From NCBI GenBank assembly GCA_026874595.1, contig CM049322.1, forward strand, positions 54,157,386 through 54,221,385: DNA of 64,000 nucleotides, given 5' to 3'. This document shows positions 34,621 through 46,825 of this stretch, piece after piece. The translations under genes were made by a program, and so were the position numbers. The notes below the pieces were generated by a model, which was not told the DNA's origin, made no database searches, and was given only the letters and a program-made list of their open reading frames with translations. The number at the start of each line of letters is the position of its first letter. Position 1 is the stretch's first letter. The DNA is from Sipunculus nudus. Its lineage: Eukaryota; Annelida; Sipuncula; Golfingiida; Sipunculidae.

Positions 34621-36942
34621 CGCAAAACTTCTGATGAACTGGCAAGGCCGATTATGCAATGTTCAATATTTTGTCATATGTTCAATATTTTGTATCTCAC
34701 AATAACTCTTTAAGGAAACAGAAATCAAATACTTTAATACGGAGAAGAAATGGGTTTTGACTCGCAGAAAGTTAACATAAGTCGCACTCCTGAGCTTACA
34801 CTGACATACCAGTCATACAATAAAATCTGGTGCTCAGAGCTCAATCAATTTATGATATATTCGGTAGCAGACGAAACATACAATTAAAATGTGTGATCAG
34901 GAAAATTATAGAATTTTGTTGTATTGTAAATAATGCAACATAATTAACACTTATCAAACTAAAATTACTTTGAAAAATGCTGATGCTCTCAACCCCGTGC
35001 TCCCCTCCCAGAAAAATGAGGAATTTAGTATGCATTAGCTAATTTGAGCTTTAATGCAAAGGTCACTAAGTTCAGAATTCTGATAGTGTAACTACTAATG
35101 TATCAGATCTGAGAAACATAGGAAAACTTTAAAATAAATTAAACCATAGGTCACAGCACATAAATATAAGCATCAGTGACTTAGAAGACATTCACCAATA
35201 TTGGTCTGCATTTTTCGAAGTCTGAAGCCGCCAGGTCTACTGCTGGAAATCACGCCGCGCCATGGGTCAATGAACAACTATTCCTGGATACAACATGACT
35301 TGCGCGTGACTTAGTTTAAAGTGAGGAGAGCTTGTGCAACACTCATTGCACTCTCTCTTCCTGGTTCATCTGGATCCAGAGACAAGACGGAACCTTGCCA
35401 GATTTGAAACAAAGAAGCGCCTACGGGGCTCTACTCTAATATTTGTCAGAGTGGTCTCCCTTGGTTCCCTCACAGTTAAACCTGGGTTCACTGGGTACCC
35501 AGTATCCGTGTTGAACCAATGGGAGTCACTGTGAGAGTCTTGATTTTTCAGAAGCTTTGTACAACCAGAAGGACTTTCTCAGTCGTCCGTTGGTCAGGGG
35601 GGCCTAGATGGCGGCTGCAGCTGACAACAAGAGGACAAAGCAATTGCACTAAACTACACTACAGATCCATGCAGACACTACACTAAGCCCTGTGCATGCA
35701 CTTTAGCACAGAACTGAGTATGGGTTAATACTGAACTTTTTCAAGTACTAAACCAGTGTTTTTGAAATATATCTTTGCATGTCTATATGTGAAATCTCAA
35801 GGTGTTCTGAGAGTTTAATTACATACCTAACCAAGACGAAAGTAAAATAGAAATTTCATGCACCTGAAGGTTATGATTTATGCCGAATTAACAGACCAAT
35901 GGATGGCTCCTGAAGTTTTATTTCCATGACTCTTTTGAATAAAAATCACAGTAACCTACCTTTACATTTCCACAGACAGCATTTCAGCGATTTGAACAAG
36001 CTGGGTGTATTTGGTATGACTCGTCCCTTCGTCTTCAAAAGACGAAGGTTTAAAAAATATAAATCACAGTGACTTATGTTCAGTTAGATGTGAATTTTAA
36101 ACTTCTTAGATTAGGATTGGTGGCCGGTTTAAGGTGTATTATGACTTCACAATAACTGGGAGAATATAGGTCACAGTGATCTGCTTGATTTAAAAAAGAT
36201 CAACTGTGGTCAGGTACACACTGGTTTGGAAAATACAGAAATTTCATAATTTAAAGATTAAGGAAATGATTAAAAAGAACTTGTTTACATTATTTCAAGT
36301 TAGGCATAGTTGGGATAATGCATACTCTTATATTTATTTTTTATTTAGATCATGAGCATACACTAGGCCACAATTGTAAAAGGGACATTTTTCAAGAAAT
36401 TACAGAATTACACGAGCATTCTTATTGAATCACCAAGAATGTTGGTAGAGACACCGCATTTTTGCAATATACACATGGCTCAACATATACAGGTTTACAT
36501 AATTTTGTGAGAATCTCTCTAGCAATCGTGAGAAAAGCAGTTAATTCGTGTGTGACGACAGAATGGAAAATTCCGTAAAGACGCTCTTTGGAAAATGATT
36601 AAACTAAATTGATACTGATTTAATTTACTATACATCAAATAAATAATTACCTATACCTTTTGAAGTTAAAGTATAAACATTTGTCTTTTCTGGTAACAAA
36701 TAAATCAATTGGCTCGTAGAAAGTCTGTGAACGTTGGAGGCGCCCAAAAAAGAAAATCGATTCAAGTTATTGTCAAGAAGAACAATCACATAATGAAATC
36801 AGTATATTTTCAGGAAAAAAAAATAATCCAGTAACAAAAGTTGAATGCCAAATTCATAAATTGAGATTTAAACAAACACAAAAAAAAATAAATGCGATAC
36901 ATTTTACAAGGGAACTGTGTACCTTTTCACAGTGCGCACAAC
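34621..36942. other. No gene; diverged repeat with receptor-like motifs at 35.1-36.2 kb
   Basis: No coding exon is recognised. Between 35140 and 36200 the motif TAGGTCACAG, TCACAGTGACTTA or TAGGTCACAGTGATCT recurs (35151, 36063, 36167), resembling decayed units of the array at 25.4-26.6 kb. A 66-codon frame at 35334-35534 has no family match. Confidence 0.45.

Positions 36943-36994
<52 letters not shown>
36943..36994. repeat. (AT)n microsatellite
   Basis: Uninterrupted TA/AT dinucleotides, about 50 bases. Confidence 0.97.
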
Positions 36995-36997
<3 letters not shown>

Positions 36998-37926
36998 AGA
37001 ATCACTATATAAGCTACCTGAGTACACACTGGCAATGAACTATTAGAATCATAGGGCACGCTGTCAGAGAACCCAGTGACACTTCATTGGAAGGACCAAT
37101 TTTCAGCTACTTGGGCACATGATGACCCCGCAGTGACAAAATGTTTTTCCGACAAGCATGCAAATATTAATATTTTATAGGTACTTCGGAAAATCAGTCC
37201 CTCAACCTAAAATCGACGCCTCTGGTCTTCGAATAATTCTCTGTCTAATATTTCTCTGTCTAATATATTGCTCTTACCTGTGCTTTTTGTAAGAAGAACC
37301 GGTCTTTGAATCATATAAATTTTATTCAAAGCTGTTTAACTTCTTATGTTATACCCAAAGCGCGCACTCTTGGTCTGCCGGATCCGATGCGGTTACGACA
37401 ATATAATCAGCCAACTGAGTCCATTGCACATGCATAGATCGGATTTTATGTAAAGAATCTACTCAAGTCTAGGGTTTTCACCTTTATGTGTATTTCCCGA
37501 CTGATTTTTTTTTTTTTGCATAGATAGACAGTCTGTTGATGTCTGGAAATGTTTATACACTGTGAGCACTGTTAATGCACCCTTTATAACCAGTGTCTTG
37601 TTTGGCAGGTCAGGCATGGGCATAGGAACATTGCACCAATTAACAGTGAGAGCCGACTTATTTAACGAGACAAGATGGATCGACCATGAAATCTGTGTCA
37701 GTACATTTTTACTCTACACTTAGACAGCGGCTTTCATGCTCAGCAAATTTCATTAAGGACTTTACACATAAAACACCCCATCATTAGAGAAGCAGTTTAT
37801 TTACCAAGACATTCTAGAGTTCTTTATTGCCCCAATCCGTAATGGTCTCAACCTATAAGAAAAATATCAGCACATTCCTCTGTTGGCCCGTTTGTACCAC
37901 CTTTTTTTATTCACATCAATTCATAC
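36995..37926. other. No gene recognised
   Basis: AT-rich unique DNA with a short T run near 37507. Nothing supported. Confidence 0.4.

Positions 37927-37968
<42 letters not shown>
37927..37968. repeat. (AT)n microsatellite
   Basis: Uninterrupted dinucleotide tract next to the 3' side of the LINE remnant; it could descend from the LINE tail. Confidence 0.95.
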
Positions 37969-37972
<4 letters not shown>

Positions 37973-38089
37973 ATACAATGGAAATATTTCTGTTGTTCCG
38001 CTATTTCTTCATAACAATCTTCTCTCTCTCTCTTCCCTGGCCTTTTTCATTTGTCTTATATCTTCAGTGTTTTTCTATGTTCTTTCAAT

Positions 38090-40855
38090 TTTTCCTCATG
38101 TTTTCCGACTTTGTTTTTCTTTTCTGCAATTTTTTATAAAATTTCTTCGACCTCTTTGAACTTTCCTTTTCATTTCCTCAAAAATAATAAAAATTAGTGC
38201 TTTGTCTGTAACCCGTGGTAACCCTTTGCCTGCCTCATTTAACCGAGTCATTAACTGTAAATATTTTGTGACTGTCGCAGGAAATCTATAAAAAACGATT
38301 ATGTATCGTTTCCCGTTCTGAAAACAGTACGTACGCATGCGTTTTTCACAAAGACCCCATTTATATAAAATAACATTACCAGGTAAAAACACTTTGCACG
38401 AGTCTATATTGAAACTATCTTCGGTAAGTATCAATGGAAGTTTTATAGATATTTTGACAATTATGGTTCCACTGAACATCTTCATACAAGTTTTCGATTT
38501 TACGTTGTGCTGTAGAAATTTCTTTCAAAGAGTCCACAAAAGTTTCATACAAATGTTTTGATTTTATACTGTCTAGCGTTTTTATTCCTCCTTTTTCACA
38601 TATGTGATTAATACAGGAGAGTTAATACATATTCTTATCTTCACATGTCAAAATAATCCAATCCTTTGGAACTGCATTGACCAGTGCAAATTCAGGCACT
38701 GTCGGTGAATAAATTCTTCCTTCCAAAAATTTAAATCGCTTAACTGTTGTATGCTTCTTGTGTTAGTGACAACGTCCCCCTCTGACGGTATGCCCATTTT
38801 ATTAAGCTATCTATTTTACAAGGATTTTTCTGCAGTTTTATTTCTCTTATTATGCCACAGAGGTTGAATAAGCACTTGTTTCTTTTCCAAAGGATTGGCG
38901 CTTGCATATTTCGTCCACGTTTTAAACACTCTGAAATAGGAGGCTTGCATTTTTTTTTTTAACATCTGATATCATAATTTGAAAAGATGAGGTTCACTCC
39001 ACCTTTTACCTGAAAATATTTATTTTGGATAACTTTACCATTTTTTTACATTTAATCTTTTAACCCACATCACTCTTTGAGTTTCAAGTCGACTATCTAA
39101 GTCCATCAAATTTATTCCTTCTTCATTATACTGTGATACAAGTACAGTATCCTTGAGTTTAGGGCGCCTGCTATTTCAGATAAATCGACTTTTATTCGTT
39201 TAATTCGTGGTATTACTAGTTCTTGTGTTTCTATCATGTTGCATACATATAATAATTTTGGCAGTGCCAAGTTATTAACGACCTCTGTACGTCCATTAAT
39301 TGTTAATGATCGTTTTTGTCCATATATTCAATGATATTATAAATTAATCTATATTTTTTTCAAAGTTCAACTATAATGCAGTTTCTTGTTATAAGTAAAA
39401 TTAATACCTAAAATTTTTATTGCTACTAGGTTCAGATTCTTCCATTTATTGATGATAACTTTTCTATATTATTGACCTGTGACCCAATCCAGGCCGCTTT
39501 TGACTTAAGTAGATTTAGCCTTAATGAGGATACTTAAGAAAAGAGGTTGATCATTTCTATAAGATTGTTCAGTGACATAAGGTCTTTAAGAAAAAAAGGT
39601 CAAGGTCGTCCGCAAATAAGCATTGTTTTATTTCTGCGTCATCTATTGTGATTCCTTCTAAATTAGAGCTACTTCTTATTATTTCAGCTAATATTTCCAT
39701 TGTCAATATAAATACATATGGGGCCAGAGGTTCCCATTGTCTTGCACCTCTTTGAAGTTTGAAATATTCATTTTATTAAACAGCTTTCTGCATTTACATG
39801 TAAAACTTAAAGCCATTTTATTATATTTTCGGGAAAGCCTAACTTATCCATTACTTCAAAAAGAAAATTGTGGTCTAATCTATCAAACGCTGCCTCGAAA
39901 TCTGCAGCAAACAATATTTCTTCTATATTTTTCGTTCTTGTGTACTCCAACATACCTAAAGTTAACCTGATCGGTTCCCCTGTATATCGGCCAGTAATAA
40001 AAGCAGATTGATCCGAGCCAATCAATGGAGGTAAACATGATTTAATTCTTGATGCTAATACTTTTCCAATTAATTTGACATCAGTGGTCAACAGACTTAT
40101 TGGCCTCCATCGATTTAGAAACCTGTTATATTTACCTGGTTTTTTTCAATAAATTTTATTATTGATCGTCTGTGACTAGGAAGTAATTCTCCTGTCAGAT
40201 AACTATATTGTATAGCTTGAAATAAATCTTCACAAATGAGAGTATAGAAAGATACATAGAATTCTTTTGATAATCCATCGTAACATGGGATTTAAGAATT
40301 TAGCATTGTTTTTAAAGAATTTAATATTTCACTTAGTTTTATATTTTCTCTTAAGGTTTCTCCATCGGTTCCGGACAGCGTAGGCAGTGTTATTTTCCTT
40401 AAAATTTAATGTATTCATCTGTAGGCAATATATTCTTTCTCGGGTATTTGGTCGTGACATTTCGCGTAAAATAACAGTACCATTATTTGTCTCTTTGCTG
40501 TTGATTACAAGTTTTCTAAGTGTGTTACGATTTTGCTTCCTGTTTTCTAGATTCATTAAGTTTTTCTTTTTCTTTTGCCCTCTTCATACCACTGACATTT
40601 TGACCGGATTATAATCCCTTCAGTAATATGTCCGTACATTTCTTCTGATGTTGTTTTCTTAATTGCATAGTGTTTTCTTGAATTCCTCAGAAGAATTTAA
40701 AATAAGGTTGTCCTCTAATTCTTTGACCTCAGTCTCTATTTTTGCCAGGTCCGTTTTCATTTTCTTCTTTTTAAGCTTAGAATATTTTAATTGAAAATTC
40801 CCTAATTGTACTTCCTGTGATCCTGTGTAAAATCCTATTCCCTCTTCTAACACAT
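38090..40855 (-). mobile_element. 5'-truncated L1/Tx1-like LINE, decayed ORF2
   Basis: Minus-strand reading across frameshifts and stops follows the order of a non-LTR ORF2. A linker after the missing endonuclease (YSKLKKKKMKTDLAKIETEV, then EGIIIRSKCQWYEEG) is followed by the RT thumb/finger region (EILNSLKTMLNS, YDGLSKEFY, GELLPSHRRSIIKFIEK), then TTDVKLIGKVLASRIKSCLP and DQSAFITGRY in an intact 94-codon stretch (40091-39807). Next comes AADFEAAFDRLDH, then PLAPYVFILTMEILAEIIRS and the catalytic FADDL (39616-39602), and a C-terminal part with ILYKWGLCEKRMRTYCF (38.3-38.4 kb). It has no endonuclease and no intact ORF, so it is dead. Its 5' break at about 40855 abuts a copy of the long dispersed repeat. 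Confidence 0.85.
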
Positions 40856-41500
40856 TTCTCTTAGGATGATTTTGTCGACAATAGTGTAGACTCAGGAGAT
40901 TTATTTGTCTTCCAATCTTGCACTTATTGGATGGTCCCCCTGTCAGTGAGCATGGTAACACCAGCTTCTGGAACAAAGCAAACTGACTACCACCAGCCAA
41001 GCCATTTTACTCCATTCGCTGTACATAAAGTCAATACACAAGTGAGTCATGTACCTGCTGTCATTGTCGTTTGTTCATGTGTGTGTGAGAGTGCTCTACT
41101 TTCTTAGGCATCCTTCTAACGTTCAAGCGAACCTGGCCACGGCCCAAAATGAATCCGAGTTCATTGACCATGTATATTAGAGTACACAAACAATGTAATA
41201 AAAATGAAATGCTCTTTATTATATGATTTTGATATATTAGCAGTTATATCAATGGTGTACGGCCTTGAAAATCGACATTTTAACTAGCCTTTGTTTGATT
41301 TGCTCACTCTCTCTAGGGTATATATTGTGAAAAAATATCTGGATACCTACGCCAAATATATATAGATTTCATTTAAACATGATACGTATGACTAAATATA
41401 AATATCAATATAAACATAAATGGACATACATGTACATTTACTTCACACGCTGGGCCAATCAAAAGGGCTTAATTTTTACAGAAAATTCCCTTTCGTAATT
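40856..41500. repeat. Long dispersed repeat, partial copy
   Basis: Matches 30340-30960 in the same orientation: CACATTTCTCTT-GGA-GATTTTGTCGA, CCCCCTGTCAGTGAGC, ACTGACTACCACCA, CATTCGCTGTACATA and, further on, GTACACAAACAATGTAATA. It starts exactly where the LINE ends. Confidence 0.75.
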
Positions 41501-42909
41501 CCGTTATATTATCAATGGCTAAAACCTGTGGAATACGACCACTTGGCTATTACGGATTACGGGCAGTTTTTCCCGATCACAGTGATACATTGACCTGTCT
41601 AATGCGGGCACTCACTAAACTACTCACTGACCAGCGGTGACCGGTCGGTTGATTGACCATACATGAAGTTGAGATCCCTTACACCGATGTTTGTTTTACG
41701 GGTAGATTTGATAATCTATGGTGATCCTATGAAGCAAGTCATGTTAGTAACCACTGGTGAAGCAAGTCATGTTAGTAACCACTGGGGGTTGTAGCTGACA
41801 ACGCAGTTATTTTTTCAATAACGCGGGGTTTTATAGATAGCGCTTAGTTAATACAAATATTCCACAAGAGAAATAAGGAGCTGCTTCTTGGCTGTGAACT
41901 TAGCCTCCGCCGCGAATTCCTGACAGCCTTAATCGTTCGAAGAAAACTGAATTTAGATTGTTCGAAGCTGCCCCACGGTTTGATAATTTGCATTTTCCGT
42001 AAGGCCTCATTAATGGCCCGCTTGTATGCACAGTAGCCAGTGTTCGGAAGAATTGCCGTTTAGTGTCGTTAGTGTTACCGTGGTTACCAATTCGGGTATA
42101 TGTGTACTCCTATTTCTTCTGTCACCTAAACCAGCGCTCATGCGCTCGTAGGAGTAAAAGCGACGATAAAATCAGCACTTGATGGTCAATTAACTAAAGG
42201 TTTAATGCAAATTTGGCGGCAACACGTGGAGAACATTAATTTTCGGGGGTTACAACGGCGGTAAATAATGAGAGCATATTCACAAGGGCGATGACAAATT
42301 CAATACCGGCGGGACGCCGGTGTACAACTTATGTAAAAAACTGTATAATAAAAAACATAGGCTAAGATTCTTGTTTATAATAGTTAAGCCCTAATTAAAT
42401 TTTCAAACAAAAGTCCACCTGATTAACCGATTGGTTTCCGCGTTGTCAAATAATATTTTCTGATATATCGGTATTACAAATTTAACAACGATGTAAAGCG
42501 GACTGACAGAAGGTATCACGGCCTTTCATGTGAATAGTCTGCCGTTCTGTAAACGTTGACAGGAATTAATCGAAAAAAGTCCTAGAAGTCGGGCATGTGC
42601 AGTCCAACCAAGGGGTAATTGTCCAGAGTAAGGAAATTATCTCAAATCGTTATAGGTTTGTCGGTCAACAACTTCGATAATATTCATAGAAAGAAAGTTC
42701 ATGCCAGAGTAAAAACATTGTATGTGATACCAGTAAATCATTGAATGTACAGTATATACTGCTGCCATCTGGTAAGAGACTAAGAACTTAAGCAAACAAA
42801 ACACCGAGGTCCCTGCAATTTTTGAGCCATCTTATAATATAAACTTTATTTTTAATATAAACTTTATTTTTTACATGGATTGTGCAACTTGTTATAATAA
42901 CTAATACAA
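41501..42909. other. No gene recognised; 28-bp exact duplication inside
   Basis: Moderate-GC unique DNA. A 28-bp sequence is perfectly duplicated in tandem at 41730-41757 and 41758-41785 (TGAAGCAAGTCATGTTAGTA, then ACCACTGG). At 42757-42774 the minus strand reads TACCAGATGGCAGCAGTA, a CTCF-like site. No ORF with a family match. Confidence 0.5.
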
Positions 42910-43078
42910 GGTACTCCCCATGGCTCTGGCGGTTGAGCTCAGTAGTCGGTAAGATTAGAGAAATACGGAGGACCCAGATAAGACCGCCGACCAAGGACGG
43001 ACAACAACCCACTCTCATAGCCACGTCGGGAATCGAACCCGGGTGGCCAGCGTTTTACCACTCAGCTGTCCTGACCCC
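42910..43078 (-). mobile_element. tRNA-derived SINE, family 1, copy B
   Basis: On the minus strand: GGTCAGGACAGCTGAGTGGT (A-box region), AAACGCTGGCCACC, a perfect B box GGTTCGATTCC near 43037-43027, then GTGGCTATGAGAGTGGGTTG and CTTGGTCGGCGGTC. It shares the post-B-box body with the 14.3-kb element. Acceptor-stem pairing is lacking, so it is not called as a tRNA gene. Confidence 0.7.
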
Positions 43079-43399
43079 TCTTCAATATTGTTGTTCTGCA
43101 ATTCTATTCTCATGAATGTCAGTGTGTCACTAATGACGTAACCTGGGCGTATACCCTTTATCTTGTCACGAATATATGACTTAGTTATAAGTCTACTGTG
43201 TTTTAGTAACTCTAGGCATTTGTTTATATTTTATCTGTACGTATTGCACCAACCGCTAAACGAATTCCTGTATTTTTATGTGCTCAATAAAGTTATCTCA
43301 TCCTTTAATATCTTCGTTATTTTTATTTGCTGAAATATACAGGGATAGTCAACACAAAACATAAATATTTTTTATTGAAACTATATATTTAATCATGTG

Positions 43400-43639
43400 A
43401 CTATGTTTAAGTGCATACGTCATCTTATATATTATTATATACAATTCATAAGATATTTAATATAGATATATATATATATATATTGAATGTATCCCCTGAT
43501 TTTTTTAAAGTTTATTTTTAATCATATAACCAAGATTTTAAAACTTCCTGATAAAACTATATTAAAGTGCATAAGTCACCTGATATAATATTATATACAG
43601 TTCATATGATATTAAAGGCTATATATATATGTTAAATGC

Positions 43640-43697
<58 letters not shown>

Positions 43698-43735
43698 TAT
43701 ATATATATATATATATATACATGTGTGTGTTAAAT
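43400..43735. repeat. AT-rich duplication plus (AT)n microsatellite
   Basis: TTAAGTGCATA-GTCA-CT-ATAT-ATATTATATACA-TTCATA-GATATT occurs at about 43409 and 43562 (offset ~153 bp), each followed by TA dinucleotides; a long (AT)n runs over 43643-43720. Confidence 0.8.
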
Positions 43736-45245
43736 GCATAATCATTAGATTTTATAAAAGCTGAGTTTTCTATTCTAATTAAAGCAAATATGAAAACAAA
43801 TGATTGTTGAAATTTAATGACACCACTGTCAGAAGTCAGAAAATACTATATTGGACTTTACTTTAACATATGTCTATAAAAGGTTGGTGAAATACATTCT
43901 TGATCATTTTATACATAATATGAATTAACTTAACTTATATAGAAGGTAAAAGAAATTTATTTGACATTTTAAACATACATATATAACATACAAATAACCA
44001 ACTAACAATAAATATTTCCGCCTTGTTATATTAAATTGTACATTTGTCCATACCAAGCGTTTTTTTTATATATTATGAATCGAGCTGTTACATAGTTGTG
44101 CACACACACACCCATCCAACCTATCAGGATAAAATATAGACCTATTATTATCATTATTACTGTCATAAAAATGAAGTTGAATAAACAAATTATAAATATC
44201 AACATGCATTATTACATGAATTATCATAATATTCATCAAATAATATATGTTTGATTAATAAATTTCGTGCGTAAATTCACCGATTATGGCTCCCAGGACG
44301 ACTATAAGAACGAGTTTTTTTCTAGAATAAAGGGCATATCAACGCATAATGTGATGTATTTCATATGCCATTGGATAAAAATGACATCGAACAGTTCAAA
44401 TATTTGGTGATAATGATATGTTTCATATGATACGTCACATTTTTTTATCATTTTTTTCAGTTTTTATATCAGTCCCGATGAATGGTTTTCATAAGCTATA
44501 TACCGGTATAGATTGAAAAAAATGAACATTATACAAGTTAAAATTGTCTCAAAATAAAGAAAGGTTAACATTTAAAAACTCGTCCGGTTTGGATGAAAAC
44601 AATATTTTGGAACAGTTCTCCATGCATTGCAAATGGCGGCGGCCATGGGTTTCGGGATAAATGTTCATTACTGGAATCTTTAGGGCTAGGTTTCAGCCGG
44701 TTAAACAATGACGAACCTTATCCACCAAATAATTAAATAAACCCATGGAATAATAACTTCTAACTAATATAACTTCTTGAGTACGTTAAGCACTTACTCA
44801 TGTTTGTTCGGGACCCAAAATTAACTTTATGGCAAGGATTATTTCCCTTCAATCGGCGTGAAAACACTTCCCTTTAACATCAAGTTTTCTCAAGGATAAA
44901 CGATATTGTACATGTAAGATTCACAAAAAAATAAAATGTAATAGTCCATTGTCAAACGGATCACATGACTGTGGAATCCCAACGGTATCATGCATTAAAT
45001 CGACGAATGAAAGAGCGTCAATTCACGGAAGAGTAGCTATGGATGGTCACAGGAAATGGATCAAATCTGTCCATGCTCTGAGCGTTCAGCCACCTGGTGG
45101 ATTATGCTAAACCTAATTTGGTAGAATTTTAATTTACTTGTACGCAAAGTAGAGGAGATATTGTATTGTTGCCACAGCGCACCACAGACGGCTTTTAGAT
45201 CACTTATTTCTGCGTATAAAGAGCCAGTTTAAATATATAACGGAC
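43736..45245. other. No gene recognised; one GC-rich ATGGCGGCGG site
   Basis: AT-rich. AAATGGCGGCGGCCATGGG at 44632-44650 is YY1-like and could mark a start region, but the frame closes after 16 codons. Confidence 0.4.
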
Positions 45246-46240
45246 ATTAGGCAATGGGCATCGTTTGTTTCCTGGAGGAATGGTGTTCTATGGGGATGGC
45301 GGTCGCGGCGGGCTTGCTTTTGGATTCGCATAGTCGAAAACTTATGTGTCTATGTATGAACTTTTTTCTTAATATTGTGTTTACCCCTGGTCTGGCTAGA
45401 ACGGTCAAGTGTAATACAGTCCAGCGCAAGGGGTCTTGAAGTGTGATGTTTGGATTGGAGCTGTGTTTTTACCCCTTGTCTGGCCAGAATGTCCAGGTGC
45501 GAAGACCGTCCAGTGCAGCGGTCTCGAAGTGAGATGGGTGGTCATGGGCATCGTTTGTTTCCTGGAGAAATGGTGTTCTATGGGGATGGCGGTCGAGGCG
45601 GGCTTGCTATTGGATTCGCATAGTCGAAAACTTGTGTCTATGTATGTACTTTTTTCTTGATAGTGTTTTTACCCCTGGTCTGGCCAGATTGTTCAAGTGC
45701 GAAGACCGTCCAGCGCAGGGGTCTCGAAGTGTGGTGGGTGGTTTGGAGCTGTAGGACAGAAGGGGAAATATCGATCTAATCGCATTACACAGAGTTTCAT
45801 TATGCATAATATGACGGTATATTTCAAGGAACTGATACCAAGTGCCCGTAATAAACGTTTCCCGCTTTTTAGAGGTTGTCACGTGGACAAATTGGACTGT
45901 AAAATGAGTGTGGGTGTGTAGACATGGTGTACCTATGCCGTAGAACATGCCATAAACTGGTGATTCCCATAACCAGCTAAATGTAATTTGAATGCGTTTA
46001 CTGTATTTGAAAGTGTATAATGGGCATTAGGCCATGGCATCGTTTATTTCCTGGAAAATGATGTGTTATGGGGTAGGCCGTCGAGGCGTTCATGATATTG
46101 AATTCGCATAGTCAAAAACTTATGTGTATGTGTATGTTAGTACTTTTTTTCTTAATATTGTGTTAGAACGGTCAAGTGTAATACCGTCCAGCGCAATGGG
46201 TCTTGAAGTGTGATGTTTGGATCGGAGCTGAAGGAAGGTG
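45246..46240 (+). repeat. ~290-bp repeat, two tandem copies and a third spaced copy
   Basis: The order GGGCATCGTTTGTTTCCTGG, AATGGTGTTCTATGGGGATG, GGTCG-GGCGGGCTTGCT, GGATTCGCATAGTCGAAAAC, TTTTTTCTT-AT, GGTCTGGC, CGTCCAGCGCA-GGGTCT occurs at about 45257 and 45547, and more diverged at 46023-46240. The paired frames (45247-45660 on both strands) arise from this duplication; no domain is recognised. Confidence 0.85.
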
Positions 46241-46568
46241 GAGGAATTCCGGGGAATCTTTGGCGGAAGGTGAACGGCACGGCAGGAGACAGGGGCATCT
46301 GGGAGATATAGACCGGGAGTGGATGATGGGAACATAAAGTAAGCCGACGGAACATACAGGAAACGCCAGGCAGACGAGAGATGTAAAATACAAAATAGAT
46401 TAAACGTGAAGGAGGGCCAAAGAGAGATATAGAGGCGAGAGGTCTAGGACGGTGGGCGCACGAGTCCAGCACAGACCTGGAAGTCAGGGCAACGACATCA
46501 AAAGTTAAATGTTTTAGATTTACGGACTACATGTAGTTTAACGTATTCTGGCTTGTATAAAATAAAAT

Positions 46569-46825
46569 AGATTTATATGCATTTACTCGTATATATTTAA
46601 AAGAATTATATATATTTATTTAGACTGAATAAATAAGAAAGATTGACAGTCAGTGCATTGGGAACATAGATATCTTGTATTAAATCAAATATAATATTTA
46701 TATGTATTCATTTCGTATACATGTATATTTAAAAGAATTATATATTTTTTTGACTAAATAAAAAAGAGAGATTGACAGTCAGTGTATTGGGAACATAGAT
46801 ATCTTGTATTAAATCAATTAAATCA
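46569..46825. repeat. ~125-bp tandem duplication
   Basis: Two copies of a unit containing TTTAAAAGAATTATATAT, GATTGACAGTCAGTG and ATTGGGAACATAGATATCTT, GTATTAAATCAA, starting near 46569 and 46693. Noncoding. Confidence 0.85.

Noticed and set aside
42982-43078. Functional tRNA gene on the minus strand
   Set aside because: Good B box but no closing acceptor stem, and it continues into a SINE body shared with 14.3 kb.
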